From NCBI GenBank assembly GCA_016188005.1, contig JACPIQ010000068.1, positions 124,001 to 188,000 of the forward strand: 64,000 nucleotides of DNA, in the 5' to 3' direction. Position numbers and translations under genes: made by a program. The first letter of the stretch is position 1; each line of letters opens with the position of its first letter. Under the pieces are notes generated by a model. It saw nothing but the letters and a program-made list of their open reading frames with translations. It was not told the DNA's origin and did not search any database. This DNA comes from Candidatus Rokuibacteriota bacterium (GTDB lineage: Bacteria; Methylomirabilota; Methylomirabilia; Rokubacteriales; CSP1-6). Below, piece after piece: positions 43,965-52,645 of the stretch.

Positions 43965-45146
43965 ATGCCCGGTCTCGACCACGACACACGGCGCTCCCCT
44001 CTGGCGCTGGCGGCCGGCGCAACCGGCCGGAGGCCCAGGATCGCCCAGGTCATCCCCTCCCTCCGGGTGGGGGGGCTCGAGAAGGTGGTGCTCCGCCTGG
44101 TCGAGTCGCTCGGGGATCCGATCGAGCACCTCGTCGTCACCCCCTCGGGCGACGGTCCCCTCCGCGAGGACTTCCCGCGAGGGGTACGGGTGGTGGCGAT
44201 GTCGGAGCACCATCCATCGGACAGGTGGAATGCCCTGCGGATGGCGCGCCTCTTCCGCGCCTTCAGGCCCGACATCGTCCACACGCGCAACTGGACCTGC
44301 ATCGATGCCGTCATCGGCGCCCGGCTCGCCCGCGTGCCCGTGGTCGTCCATGGCGAGCATGGCCGCGACGCCGCCGATCCCCACGGGCGCAATCCCCTCC
44401 GCCGCCGGGTGCGCCGGTGGCTGGCACCGCTGGTCACCGAGTTCGTCACCGTCTCGCGCGATCTCGCCCGCTGGCTCATCGAGGAGGTGGGCGTCCCCGC
44501 GCGCAAGGTGACGCATCTCTGCAACGGCGTGGACACGAAGCGCTTCCTCCCCGGGGACCGCGACGTCGCCCGCAGGGCGCTCGGAGTTCCCGACGGCCTG
44601 CCCGTCGTCGGCACTGTCGGTCGGCTGGATCCGGTGAAGGATCACGCCGGGCTGATCCGGGTCTTCACCCAGGAGCTGGGGCGGCGGGCCGCGATCCTCG
44701 TCATCGCCGGAGATGGCCCGGCCCGCCCGCAACTCGCGGAGCTCGTGCGCACATGCGGCGCCGGCGGCCGAATCCGCCTGCTTGGCGAGCGCGACGACAT
44801 CCCGCTGGTGCTTCGCGCCCTGGACCTCTTCGTCCTCCCGTCGGTGGGCGAGGGCATCTCCAACGCGATCCTCGAGGCGATGGCCACCGGCCTGCCCGTG
44901 GTGGCGACGCGGGTAGGGGGCAACCCCGAGCTGGTCGCCGATGGCCGGACCGGCTGGCTCGTCGAGCCGGGATCGACGGCGGCCCTGGCAGAGGCCATGA
45001 GCGGGTACCTCGACGACCCCGCGCTGGCGAGGCGGCACGGCCGGGCCGCCCGCGAGAGGGTGGAACGGGAGTTCAGCCTCGAGCGGATGCTGGCCGGCTA
45101 CGCGGACCTCTACCGGCGCTGCCTCGCGCGGGTGAGAATCCGATGA
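43965..45146 (+). CDS. GT4 glycosyltransferase of exosortase loci
   Basis: The 393 residues have a GT-B fold. After a 25-residue leader the domain starts IAQVIPSLRVGGLEKVVLRLVESL. Then come VHTRNWTCIDAVIGARLARVPVVVHGEHGRD (in parts), VTHLCNGVDTKRFLP, GTVGRLDPVKDHAGLIRVF and LDLFVLPSVGEGISNAILEAMATGLPVVAT, with the EX7E-type donor site. This matches the exosortase-associated family TIGR03088. The start is ATG 43965; the extra leader before IAQV makes a later start conceivable, but none is obvious. The stop overlaps the next glycosyltransferase. Confidence 0.87.
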   Translation: MPGLDHDTRRSPLALAAGATGRRPRIAQVIPSLRVGGLEKVVLRLVESLGDPIEHLVVTPSGDGPLREDFPRGVRVVAMSEHHPSDRWNALRMARLFRAFRPDIVHTRNWTCIDAVIGARLARVPVVVHGEHGRDAADPHGRNPLRRRVRRWLAPLVTEFVTVSRDLARWLIEEVGVPARKVTHLCNGVDTKRFLPGDRDVARRALGVPDGLPVVGTVGRLDPVKDHAGLIRVFTQELGRRAAILVIAGDGPARPQLAELVRTCGAGGRIRLLGERDDIPLVLRALDLFVLPSVGEGISNAILEAMATGLPVVATRVGGNPELVADGRTGWLVEPGSTAALAEAMSGYLDDPALARRHGRAARERVEREFSLERMLAGYADLYRRCLARVRIR

Positions 45147-46333
45147 GCCCGCGCCGGATCCTCCACGTGCTGGACCATTCGCTGCCCATCGGCAGCGGCT
45201 ACAGCTACCGGAGCCGGAGCATCGTCATGTTCCAGCGACGGCTCGGGCTGGAGCCCCTGATCCTCACCTCCCCCAAGCAGGGGACGGCCGCGGACTGCTG
45301 CGACACGATCGAGGGGATCCGCCACCACAGAACGGGGCAGCCCGGCGGCCGCATGCCGTTCCTCCGTGAGCTCCTGCTCATGCGCCGCCTGGCGGGACGG
45401 ATCGGGCAGGTCGCCCGCGCGGAGCGGGTTGACCTGCTCCACGCCCACTCGCCGGTCCTCAACGGGCTTCCCGCCATCTGGGCGGGGAGGCGGCTGGGCC
45501 TCCCGGTGGTCTACGAGGTTCGCACCTTCTGGGAAGATGCGGCAGTGAACCACGGCACGTACGCGGAAGGCTCGCTCCGCTACCGGATGACGCGGGTGCT
45601 CGAGACCCTGGCGGTGAAGCAGGCGGACCGGGTCGTCGCCATCTGCGAAGGCATCCGAGGCGAGCTCCTCCGCCGGGGAGTGCCCCGGGACCGGGTCACG
45701 GTGGTGCCGAACGGGGTCGACGCCGACTGGTTCGAACCCCGGGAGCGAGCCACCGCCCTGGCGGCCCGCCTGGGGCTCGGGGAGGGCCCGGTGTTCGGCT
45801 ACGTGGGGTCCTTCAGCCGCTACGAGAATCTCCCGTTCCTCGCCCGCGCGGCGCCCGATTTCCTGCGCCGGCTCCCGGGCGGACGCCTTCTCCTGGTGGG
45901 GGGCGGGCGCGACGAGACCGCCCTCCGGGAGGCGGCCCTCGAGGCCGGGCCGGGCGTCATCCTCACCGGGCGCATCCCGCACGATCAGGTCCGGGGCATC
46001 TACACCCTGCTGGACGTCCTCGTCCTGCCGCGCCGGCGCATCCGGCTCACCGAGCTGGTGACGCCGCTGAAACCGCTGGAAGCCATGGCCATGGGGAAGC
46101 CGGTGCTGGCCAGCGACATCGGCGGCCACGCCGAGCTCATCCGGGACGGCGAGACCGGCGTCCTCTTCCGCGCCGAGGACCGCGAGTCCCTGGTCACCGA
46201 GGCGGTGCGTCTGGGCGAGCACCCGATGCTGCGCCAGCGGCTAGGCGAGACGGGCCGCCGCTTCGTCGAGGCCGAGCGGACGTGGGATCGGGTCGTGGCA
46301 GGCTACCTCGACGTGTACGGGAGCGCCGCCTGA
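45143..46333 (+). CDS. GT4 glycosyltransferase of exosortase loci
   Basis: The 396 residues have a GT-B fold. They open with RILHVLDHSLPIGSGYSYRSRSIV, a start typical of exosortase family TIGR04063. TSPKQG, LLHAHSPVLNGLPAIWAGR, VYEVRTFWEDAAVNHGTYAEGSLRYR (in parts), VVPNGVDADWFEPRE, FGYVGSFSRYENLPFL and TPLKPLEAMAMGKPVLASDIGGHAELI (in parts) follow. With the preceding gene it forms the usual pair downstream of the exosortase. Linkage specificity is not predictable. Confidence 0.9.
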   Translation: MSPRRILHVLDHSLPIGSGYSYRSRSIVMFQRRLGLEPLILTSPKQGTAADCCDTIEGIRHHRTGQPGGRMPFLRELLLMRRLAGRIGQVARAERVDLLHAHSPVLNGLPAIWAGRRLGLPVVYEVRTFWEDAAVNHGTYAEGSLRYRMTRVLETLAVKQADRVVAICEGIRGELLRRGVPRDRVTVVPNGVDADWFEPRERATALAARLGLGEGPVFGYVGSFSRYENLPFLARAAPDFLRRLPGGRLLLVGGGRDETALREAALEAGPGVILTGRIPHDQVRGIYTLLDVLVLPRRRIRLTELVTPLKPLEAMAMGKPVLASDIGGHAELIRDGETGVLFRAEDRESLVTEAVRLGEHPMLRQRLGETGRRFVEAERTWDRVVAGYLDVYGSAA

Positions 46334-46376
46334 TGCGTGTGCTCGTCGGATCCGGCGGCGCGCGGCGAGGCGCGCG

Positions 46377-47783
46377 ATGAACCCCTGGCTGGTCGGTCAC
46401 GTCCTCTTCCCGCTCCACGAGCGGCTCAAGCGGAAGCCGACGTTCCGCTGGCTCCCGGAGCTCGAGCGCACCCAGTGGCTCGCGCCCGACCGACTGCGCG
46501 AGTTCCAGTTCCGCCGTCAGCGCCAGCTGCTCGAGTGGGCGTACGCGCATGTGCCGTACTACCGCGGCGTGATGGACGAGCACGGGCTGCCTCCCCACCG
46601 GATCGCCTCCCCGGAGGACTTCCACCGGCTGCCCTTCCTCACGCGCGACCTGATCCGCGGCCGCTTCGAGGAGCTCCGGGCGCGCGCCAGGCTGCCCCAC
46701 GTGCATCGCCGCTCCTCGGGCGGATCCACGGGCTCGCCCGTCACCATCGAGGTGGACATGGGCCGCATGGGCATCGCCGAGGCGGCCCGCCTGCGGTCCC
46801 ACCGCTGGTTCGGCGTGGAGCCCGGCGCGCGGGAGGTGCTGGTCTGGGGCTCGCCGCTGGAGATCACGCGCCAGGACCGCGTCCGTGACCTCCGGGACTG
46901 GCTCCTCAACTCGAGGATCCTGCCGGCCTTCGACATGGGCGAGGACCGGCTGCCCGCCTCCGCCGCGGCACTGCTCGCCTACCGTCCGGCCAGGATCTAC
47001 GGCTACGCCAATGCGGTGTATCTCCTGGCCCGGTACTTCCTGCGTGAGGGACTTCCACGTCCCGAGGGCCTCCGCGTCGTGTTCACGACCGCCGAGCCGC
47101 TCTTCCCCTACCAGCGCGAGGCCATCGCCGCGGGCTTCGGCTGTCCCGTGGCCGAGGAGTACGGCTGCCGCGACGGAGGCCTCGTGGCGCTGGGCTGCCC
47201 GGAGGGAGGCCTGCACGTGTTCGCCGAGGGAAGCTACGTCGAGATCCTCGACCCGGACGCGGATGGCCGCGGGGAGATCGTCCTCACGTGCCTCGACTCA
47301 CTGGCCTTCCCGACCATCCGCTACCGGACCGGCGACTTCGGAGCCTTCGACCCCACGCCGTGCCGCTGCGGCCGGAGCCTGCCGAAGATCCACCCCGTCG
47401 AGGGGCGGCTGCTCGACTTCCTCGTCACGCCCGGCGGGCGCCTCCTGCACCCCACCTCGGCCATGCACATCCTGCGCGAGATCCCGTGGGTGCGCGACTC
47501 CCGCGTCGTCCAGGATGCCATCGATCACGTGAGTGTCCAGCTCGTGGCTGCGGCTCCCCCGGACTCCGCGGCGAAGGCGGGCCTGCTGTCCAAGTTCCGG
47601 ATGCTCCTCGGCGCTGACATCCGCGTCGACATCGTGGAGCTCCCGGCCCTGCCGCCCACGGCGTCTGGCAAGTTCCGCCCCGTGGAGTCGCGGGTAGGCC
47701 GCGACACCCTCGAGACGATGATGGCCGCATCACGCCGGCGGCCGCGACCGGCGACACCGGAGGCCCTCAGGCATGGACCGTGA
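46377..47783 (+). CDS. CapK/PaaK-like adenylate-forming ligase
   Basis: ANL-superfamily enzyme of 468 residues. It shows RRSSGGSTGSPVTIEVD (phosphate-binding loop), VFTTAEPLFPYQREAIAAGF, EYGCRDGG, FPTIRYRTGDFG (adenylate and hinge Asp), CRCGRSLPKIHPVEGRLLDF, and a C-terminal LPALPPTASGKFRPVESRV with the catalytic Lys. CapK-type proteins in capsule and EPS loci activate carboxylic acids for transfer to CoA or a carrier protein. The ACP, FkbH-like and AAC(3) genes downstream make a carrier-bound acyl group a good guess. It overlaps the prsR start by 11 bases. Confidence 0.87.
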   Translation: MNPWLVGHVLFPLHERLKRKPTFRWLPELERTQWLAPDRLREFQFRRQRQLLEWAYAHVPYYRGVMDEHGLPPHRIASPEDFHRLPFLTRDLIRGRFEELRARARLPHVHRRSSGGSTGSPVTIEVDMGRMGIAEAARLRSHRWFGVEPGAREVLVWGSPLEITRQDRVRDLRDWLLNSRILPAFDMGEDRLPASAAALLAYRPARIYGYANAVYLLARYFLREGLPRPEGLRVVFTTAEPLFPYQREAIAAGFGCPVAEEYGCRDGGLVALGCPEGGLHVFAEGSYVEILDPDADGRGEIVLTCLDSLAFPTIRYRTGDFGAFDPTPCRCGRSLPKIHPVEGRLLDFLVTPGGRLLHPTSAMHILREIPWVRDSRVVQDAIDHVSVQLVAAAPPDSAAKAGLLSKFRMLLGADIRVDIVELPALPPTASGKFRPVESRVGRDTLETMMAASRRRPRPATPEALRHGP

Positions 47784-49221
47784 ACGGCTGCTGAACGTCG
47801 AGGACGACGAGGACATCCGGACCCAGCTCAAGTACGCGCTCCAGGAGCAGTACCAGGTGACCCTCGCGGAGAACAGAAGGGAGGCTCTCGCGGCGGTGCG
47901 CGAGCTCCAGCCCTCTGTCGTGACGCTGGATCTCGGCCTGCCGCCGGAGCCGGACTCGGCCGGGGAGGGGCTCAAGGCGCTCGAGGAGATCCTCGACGTC
48001 GCCCCCGGGATCAAGGTCGTCGTCATCACGGGTAACAGCGACCGCGCCAACGCGCTCAAGGCCGTGGACCTCGGCGCCTTCGACTTCCACCTCAAGCCCG
48101 TGAACCTGGACGACCTGCGCGTGGTCCTCGGCCGGGCCACCTATCTGCGCCAGCTCGAGCGCGAGAGCGAGCAGCGGACGCGCCAGGAGGAGCGGGCGGT
48201 CAGCTTCCGCGACATCCTGGGCACGACGCAGAAGATGCGCGAGATCTTCAACGTCATCAGCCGCGTGGCCAAGACCGACGCCACCGTCCTCATCGAAGGA
48301 GAGAGCGGGACGGGCAAGGAGCTGATCGCCCGCGCCATCCACACCAGCAGCCCGCGCCGGAACGCGCCCTTCGTGGCCATCAACTGCGGGGCCATCCCCG
48401 AGACGCTCCTCGAGAGCGAGCTGTTCGGCCACGAGAAGGGCTCCTTCACGGGCCCCTTCGTGGCCATCAACTGCGGGGCCATCCCCGAGACGCTCCTCGA
48501 GAGCGAGCTGTTCGGCCACGAGAAGGGCTCCTTCACGGGCGCTCACGTCCAGCGCAAGGGCAAGATCGAGGTCGCCTCGGGCGGGACGCTGTTCCTCGAC
48601 GAGATCGGCGAGATGAGCGTGCCGCTGCAGGTCAAGCTCCTGCGCTTCCTCCAGGAGCGGGAGATCGAGCGGGTGGGCGGCCGCGAGCCGATCCGGATCG
48701 ACGTGCGCGTGCTGGCCGCCACCAACAGCCACCTCGAGCAGGGCATCCAGAAGGGGACGTTCCGGGAAGACCTCTTCTACCGCCTGTCGGTCGTCGCCAT
48801 CCGGGTGCCCCCGCTCCGGGAGCGGGGGGAGGACATCGTCCTCCTGGCCAACGTCTTCCTGCGCCGGGCCGGACAGACCATGAAGCGCAAGACGCGGTTC
48901 AGCGCGGCGGCCCTCGAGGCCCTCGTGCGCTATCCGTGGCCGGGGAATATCCGGGAGCTGGAGAACAAGGTGCAGCGCGCCGTCATCATGACCACGGGCC
49001 GCACCATCGAGCCGGCCGATCTGGAGCTCTCCGCCGCCGCCGACGCGCCCCTGCCGACGCTCCGCGAGGCCCGCTCGGGGCACGAGCGAAAGCTCGTGAT
49101 CGACGCCCTGGCGCGGAGCGGGGGCAACATCAGCCGCGCGGCGCAGTCCGTCGGGGTGAGCCGCCCCACGTTCCACGAGATGCTGGCCCGGCACGGTATC
49201 GACGCCAAGGCGTTTCGCTGA
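47773..49221 (+). CDS. prsR: Sigma-54 response regulator PrsR with duplicated GAFTGA region
   Basis: Partner of PrsK. The receiver (about 1-125) has VEDDEDI, the phospho-acceptor Asp in VVTLDLGLPP and Lys in FHLKPVN. The AAA+ domain has Walker A GESGTGKE, Walker B LFLDEIGEM, FREDLFYRL and WPGNIRELEN, then a Fis-type HTH (GGNISRAAQSVGVSRPTFHEML). Residues 199-227 and 228-256 are an exact tandem copy of a 29-residue stretch containing ELFGHEKGSFTG, the loop that touches sigma-54. The first copy ends GSFTGP and the second GSFTGA. Without the copy the length would be 453, the normal size. It is 87 bases (in frame), so the product is full length but may not activate transcription normally. Confidence 0.92.
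   Translation: MDRERLLNVEDDEDIRTQLKYALQEQYQVTLAENRREALAAVRELQPSVVTLDLGLPPEPDSAGEGLKALEEILDVAPGIKVVVITGNSDRANALKAVDLGAFDFHLKPVNLDDLRVVLGRATYLRQLERESEQRTRQEERAVSFRDILGTTQKMREIFNVISRVAKTDATVLIEGESGTGKELIARAIHTSSPRRNAPFVAINCGAIPETLLESELFGHEKGSFTGPFVAINCGAIPETLLESELFGHEKGSFTGAHVQRKGKIEVASGGTLFLDEIGEMSVPLQVKLLRFLQEREIERVGGREPIRIDVRVLAATNSHLEQGIQKGTFREDLFYRLSVVAIRVPPLRERGEDIVLLANVFLRRAGQTMKRKTRFSAAALEALVRYPWPGNIRELENKVQRAVIMTTGRTIEPADLELSAAADAPLPTLREARSGHERKLVIDALARSGGNISRAAQSVGVSRPTFHEMLARHGIDAKAFR
48367..48540 (+). repeat. Perfect 87-bp tandem duplication inside prsR
   Basis: Bases 48367-48453 and 48454-48540 are identical. The unit encodes 29 residues from PFVAINCG to GSFTG. The lack of any synonymous difference indicates a very recent event or an assembly artefact. 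Confidence 0.95.
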
Positions 49222-49243
49222 TGCCCGCATCACCCTCCCGTCC

Positions 49244-50473
49244 ATGAACCCGGTGCCGGCGGCGGCGGCGCTGACATTCCGGGACATCCAGCTCGGACAG
49301 CGGTTCGAGATCGAGCGGACGTTCACCGCCGACGACGTGGAGCGCTTCGCCGCCCTCAGCGGCGACTGGAGCCCCCTGCACGTGGACCCCGCCTACGCCG
49401 CCTCCACGGAGTTCGGTGGCTGCGTCCTCCACGGCATGCTGCTGGCCTCGCTCTTCTCCCGGCTGGTCGGGATGCACATCCCGGGCGCTGCCGCTCTCTA
49501 CCTGGGCCAGGATCTCGCCTTCCGGCGTCCCGTGCTCGTCGGGGAGAGGGTGCAAGCCTCGGCGAAGGTGACGGCCAAGAACGAGGCGACGGCGACCCTG
49601 GCGCTCGCCACGGAGATCCGCAACGAGGCGGGACTGGTGGTCGTGAGCGGCGCGGCCAAGGTGAAGGTGCGCGGCGCGCGCCCCGGCCCGGAGGCCGCCG
49701 CGCCTCCGCCCCCGGCGCACCCGGACGCGGGCAGGCGTGTGGCCCTCGTGACGGGAGCCTCCCGGGGGATCGGCGGGGCCATCGCGCGGAGGCTCGCCGC
49801 CCGGGACATCGCCGTGGCCGTCAACTACCACCAGCGCGCCGACCGCGCCCAGCAGCAGGTCCGGGACATCCGGCAGGCAGGCGGGCATGCCGTCGCCGTC
49901 CAGGCCGACGTGCGGGAGCCTGATCAGGTCTCGCGCATGGTCAGGACCGTCGCCGACGAGCTGGGCGGCCTGAGCCTGGTGGTCAACGCCGCCATCGGGG
50001 GGCTCGAGCAGCACCGATTCGTCGACCTCGACTGGGCCGCCTTCCAGCAGCAGCTCGACTACCAGCTCAAGGCCGTGGTCCACGTCTGCCAGGCCGCCTA
50101 TCCCCTCCTCAAGGCCGCAGGGGGTGGCGCCATCGTCAACGTGCTGTCTCAGGCCGCCTCCGGTGTGCCGCCCGCGCTCATGGCGGACTACGTGGCCGCC
50201 AAGTATGCGCTTCACGGCCTGTCCAAGGCCCTCGCCGTCGAGTGGGCCGCCGACGGTGTCCGCGTCAACACGGTCTCGCCCGGGCTGACGCGAACGGATC
50301 TGACCGAGCACTATCCCGACCGCGTGTTCAAGATGGAGGCCGCCCGCGTTCCCCTGCGCCGGCTCGCGAGCCTCGAGGACGTGGCGAGTGCGGTGGCCTT
50401 CATGCTGAGCGACGAGTCCGCCTTCCTGACCGGCGTCGACGTGCCGGTCTCCGGCGGCCAGGTGATGCCGTGA
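49244..50473 (+). CDS. MaoC-like hydratase fused to short-chain dehydrogenase/reductase
   Basis: A 409-residue fusion. Residues about 10-145 form a MaoC hot-dog domain with SGDWSPLHVDPAYAASTEFGG and VLHGML, the catalytic Asp/His region of (R)-specific enoyl hydratases. A Pro/Ala-rich linker (PEAAAPPPPAHP) follows. Residues about 163-409 form a FabG-like SDR with ALVTGASRGIGGAIA, VVNAAIGG, Ser in NVLSQAAS and the YVAAK Tyr-Lys pair. The two activities could run enoyl to 3-hydroxyacyl to 3-oxoacyl or the reverse on CoA or ACP thioesters. The SDR could instead act on another hydroxyacyl. Next to a CapK ligase and ahead of an ACP, it suggests supply of a hydroxyacyl group. Confidence 0.88.
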   Translation: MNPVPAAAALTFRDIQLGQRFEIERTFTADDVERFAALSGDWSPLHVDPAYAASTEFGGCVLHGMLLASLFSRLVGMHIPGAAALYLGQDLAFRRPVLVGERVQASAKVTAKNEATATLALATEIRNEAGLVVVSGAAKVKVRGARPGPEAAAPPPPAHPDAGRRVALVTGASRGIGGAIARRLAARDIAVAVNYHQRADRAQQQVRDIRQAGGHAVAVQADVREPDQVSRMVRTVADELGGLSLVVNAAIGGLEQHRFVDLDWAAFQQQLDYQLKAVVHVCQAAYPLLKAAGGGAIVNVLSQAASGVPPALMADYVAAKYALHGLSKALAVEWAADGVRVNTVSPGLTRTDLTEHYPDRVFKMEAARVPLRRLASLEDVASAVAFMLSDESAFLTGVDVPVSGGQVMP

Positions 50474-50492
50474 CCTGCGGCGGAGACAACCG

Positions 50493-51770
50493 GTGAGAGT
50501 CGGGACGGTCGCGCGAATCGCGCTGCGGGCGGGCCCGCGGGAGCGGTACTGGGCGCTCCGGCGCCACATCTCCCGGCTGGCGTTCCTGGGCCAGCCCCGG
50601 AGACGCCCTTTCGCCCGCGTGCTCGCCCGGGACTACCTGCGCTTCGCGCTCGGCGCTGCGCGGCCTGTCCGGGGGGAGGGGCGCCAGCGCGCCGAGGCCG
50701 CCGTGGGCTGGCTCCTCCGGGCGCAGTCGGTCACCCCGGACGACGGCGTCTCGCTCGGGTACTTTCCGTGCCTTCCGGACACCACTGCCGGCTGGCTTCC
50801 CTCGTACCCGGAGACCACGGGCTACATCATTCCCTCCCTCCTCGAGTTCGCCGAGGTGTTCGGCCGGGACGATGTCCGGCAGCGTGCGCTCCGGATGGCC
50901 GCCTGGGAGATCCAGGTCCAGATGCCGTCGGGCGCGGTCCAGGGCGGCACCGTCTGCGCCCCCGACCGGCAGGTGCCCGCCGTGTTCAACACGGGCATGG
51001 TGTTGCACGGATACACCGCGGCCTACCGGGCCACCGGCGAGACAGGCTTCCTCGAGGCAGGCCGGCGGGCCGCCGATTTCCTCGTGGCCGACCTGGACGG
51101 TGACGGGCACTTCCGCTCCCACGGCACCTTCGTGGCCCAGCACCGCATCAAGACCTACAACTGCCTCTGTGGCTGGGCCCTCTGGCGCTTCGCCGAGGAC
51201 TCCGGCGACGACCGCTACGCCAAGGTCGCCCTCAGGGCCGCCGAGGCGGCGGCCGGCCAGCAGCACCCCAACGGATGGTTCGCGAACAACTGCCTGACGG
51301 ACCCCGAGGCGCCGCTGACCCACACCATCGGATACACCCTGCAGGGGCTCCTCGAGATCGGCCTTCTCGCGGGGCGCCAGGATCTGGTGGACGCTGTCCG
51401 GAGTGGCCTCGCGCCGCTCATCGGGCGGATCTCGCGCGGGGGCTTCCTCCACGGGTGCTTCTTCTCCAACTGGGAGCCGGCCACGTTCTCCTCGTGCCTG
51501 ACGGGGAGCGCCCAGCTCGCCGTCGTCTGCTTGCGGCTCTCCCAGCAGACGTCAGAGCCCGGGTACCGGACGGCGGCCGACCGCCTGCTCGACCATCTCA
51601 AGGCGCACCAGCTCCTGGGCTCACCGGATCCCGCGCTGGACGGCGCCATCGGGGGCTCGTTCCCGCTGCTCGGAAGCTACATGACGGCGGGCTATCCGAA
51701 CTGGGCCACCAAGTACCTCCTCGACGGCCTGCTCCTGCAGGAGCGCCTGGGCCCGAACAGCGGCACATGA
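50493..51770 (+). CDS. Six-hairpin (alpha/alpha barrel) glycosidase-like protein, cytoplasmic
   Basis: The 425 residues contain repeated helical hairpins: AVGWLLRAQSVTPDDGVSLGYFP, PSYPETTGYIIPSLLEFAEV, AAWEIQVQMPSGAVQGG, NTGMVLHGYTAAYRATGETGFLEAGRRAADFLV (in parts), YNCLCGWALWRFAEDSGD, LTHTIGYTLQGLLEIG and GSAQLAVVCLRLS. This is the (alpha/alpha)6 toroid of six-hairpin glycosidases and related lyases or epimerases. No catalytic set is clear and there is no signal peptide, so it may act on lipid-linked intermediates in the cytoplasm. The GTG start follows a GCGGAGA site. It is coupled to the AAC(3)-like gene by ATGA. Confidence 0.7.
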   Translation: MRVGTVARIALRAGPRERYWALRRHISRLAFLGQPRRRPFARVLARDYLRFALGAARPVRGEGRQRAEAAVGWLLRAQSVTPDDGVSLGYFPCLPDTTAGWLPSYPETTGYIIPSLLEFAEVFGRDDVRQRALRMAAWEIQVQMPSGAVQGGTVCAPDRQVPAVFNTGMVLHGYTAAYRATGETGFLEAGRRAADFLVADLDGDGHFRSHGTFVAQHRIKTYNCLCGWALWRFAEDSGDDRYAKVALRAAEAAAGQQHPNGWFANNCLTDPEAPLTHTIGYTLQGLLEIGLLAGRQDLVDAVRSGLAPLIGRISRGGFLHGCFFSNWEPATFSSCLTGSAQLAVVCLRLSQQTSEPGYRTAADRLLDHLKAHQLLGSPDPALDGAIGGSFPLLGSYMTAGYPNWATKYLLDGLLLQERLGPNSGT

Positions 51771-52645
51771 GCACCGCGGCGCGGGGGATCGTGGCTCTCC
51801 TCCCGAAGGGAGCCAAGGAGCGGCTCAAGGGATGGCGCAAGCGGCTGCGGCTGGCCTATCTCCGCCGCTGGCGGGCCTTCGGGCCCGACGACCTGGCGGC
51901 CGCGGTCCAGCGACTCGGCGTCGCCCCGGGCGACGTGGTGATGGTTCACAGCTCTTTCGACCGGTTCGCGGGGTTCGCCGGCAAGCCCACCGACGTGCTC
52001 CGCGTGCTCCAGGAGGCGGTGGGCCCCACCGGCACCCTGCTGATGCCGACGCTCCCCTTCACCGTGACCGCCGTCGAGTACGTGTCGCGAGGGGAGATCT
52101 TCGACGTCCGGCGGACGCCCTCGCGGGTCGGCCTGCTCACCGAGCTGTTCCGCCGCTCCGCGGGCGTCGTGCGCAGCGTCCACCCGACCCACCCGGTGGC
52201 GGCCTGGGGGGCCCGCGCGGCGGAGATGATCGCCACTCACCACCTGGCGCGGACGCCCTGCGGTGAAGGCAGTCCCTTTGCGCGGCTCCTCGAGCGGGAC
52301 GGCCGCGTCCTCTTCCTGGGGGCGGACATCGACTCGATGACGCTCTTCCACTGCGTCGAGGAGATGCTCGAGCCGGGCATGCCGATCTCGCCCTTCACGA
52401 AGGACGAGATCGCCCTCGAGAGCCGGGACGAGACGGGCGGAATCCTCCTGACCAAGACGCGTCTCTTCGATCCTGCGGTGTCGCGCCGACGGAACCTCGA
52501 GAAGCTCCGTCCCGTCCTCCGGCAGCGGGGCAGGTGGGCGCAGGGCCGGGTGGGCGGACTTGACCTGATCCTCCTCAACGCGCGAGACGTCCTGGCGGCG
52601 GGCCGCTGGCTCGCCGAGCACGGAGTGTACTGCTATGACGCATGA
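51767..52645 (+). CDS. AAC(3)-family N-acyltransferase (probable sugar acyltransferase)
   Basis: The 292 residues have the antibiotic N-acetyltransferase (AAC(3)) fold. Seen are GVAPGDVVMVHSSFDRF, VGPTGTLLMPTLPF, TPSRVGLLTELFRRSAGVVRSVHPTHPVAAWG (in parts), TPCGEGSPFARLLERDGRVLFLGADIDSMTLFH (in parts) and the catalytic His region HPTHPVAAWG. Members inside polysaccharide loci transfer acyl groups from thioesters to amino sugars rather than causing drug resistance. Position between the alpha/alpha-barrel and FkbH/ACP genes supports that here. I therefore do not read it as a resistance gene. Confidence 0.84.
   Translation: MSTAARGIVALLPKGAKERLKGWRKRLRLAYLRRWRAFGPDDLAAAVQRLGVAPGDVVMVHSSFDRFAGFAGKPTDVLRVLQEAVGPTGTLLMPTLPFTVTAVEYVSRGEIFDVRRTPSRVGLLTELFRRSAGVVRSVHPTHPVAAWGARAAEMIATHHLARTPCGEGSPFARLLERDGRVLFLGADIDSMTLFHCVEEMLEPGMPISPFTKDEIALESRDETGGILLTKTRLFDPAVSRRRNLEKLRPVLRQRGRWAQGRVGGLDLILLNARDVLAAGRWLAEHGVYCYDA

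Noticed and set aside
51767-52645. Aminoglycoside resistance gene
   Set aside because: The AAC(3) fold is present, but the position within a carrier-dependent glycan module and coupling to neighbouring genes favour sugar acylation.
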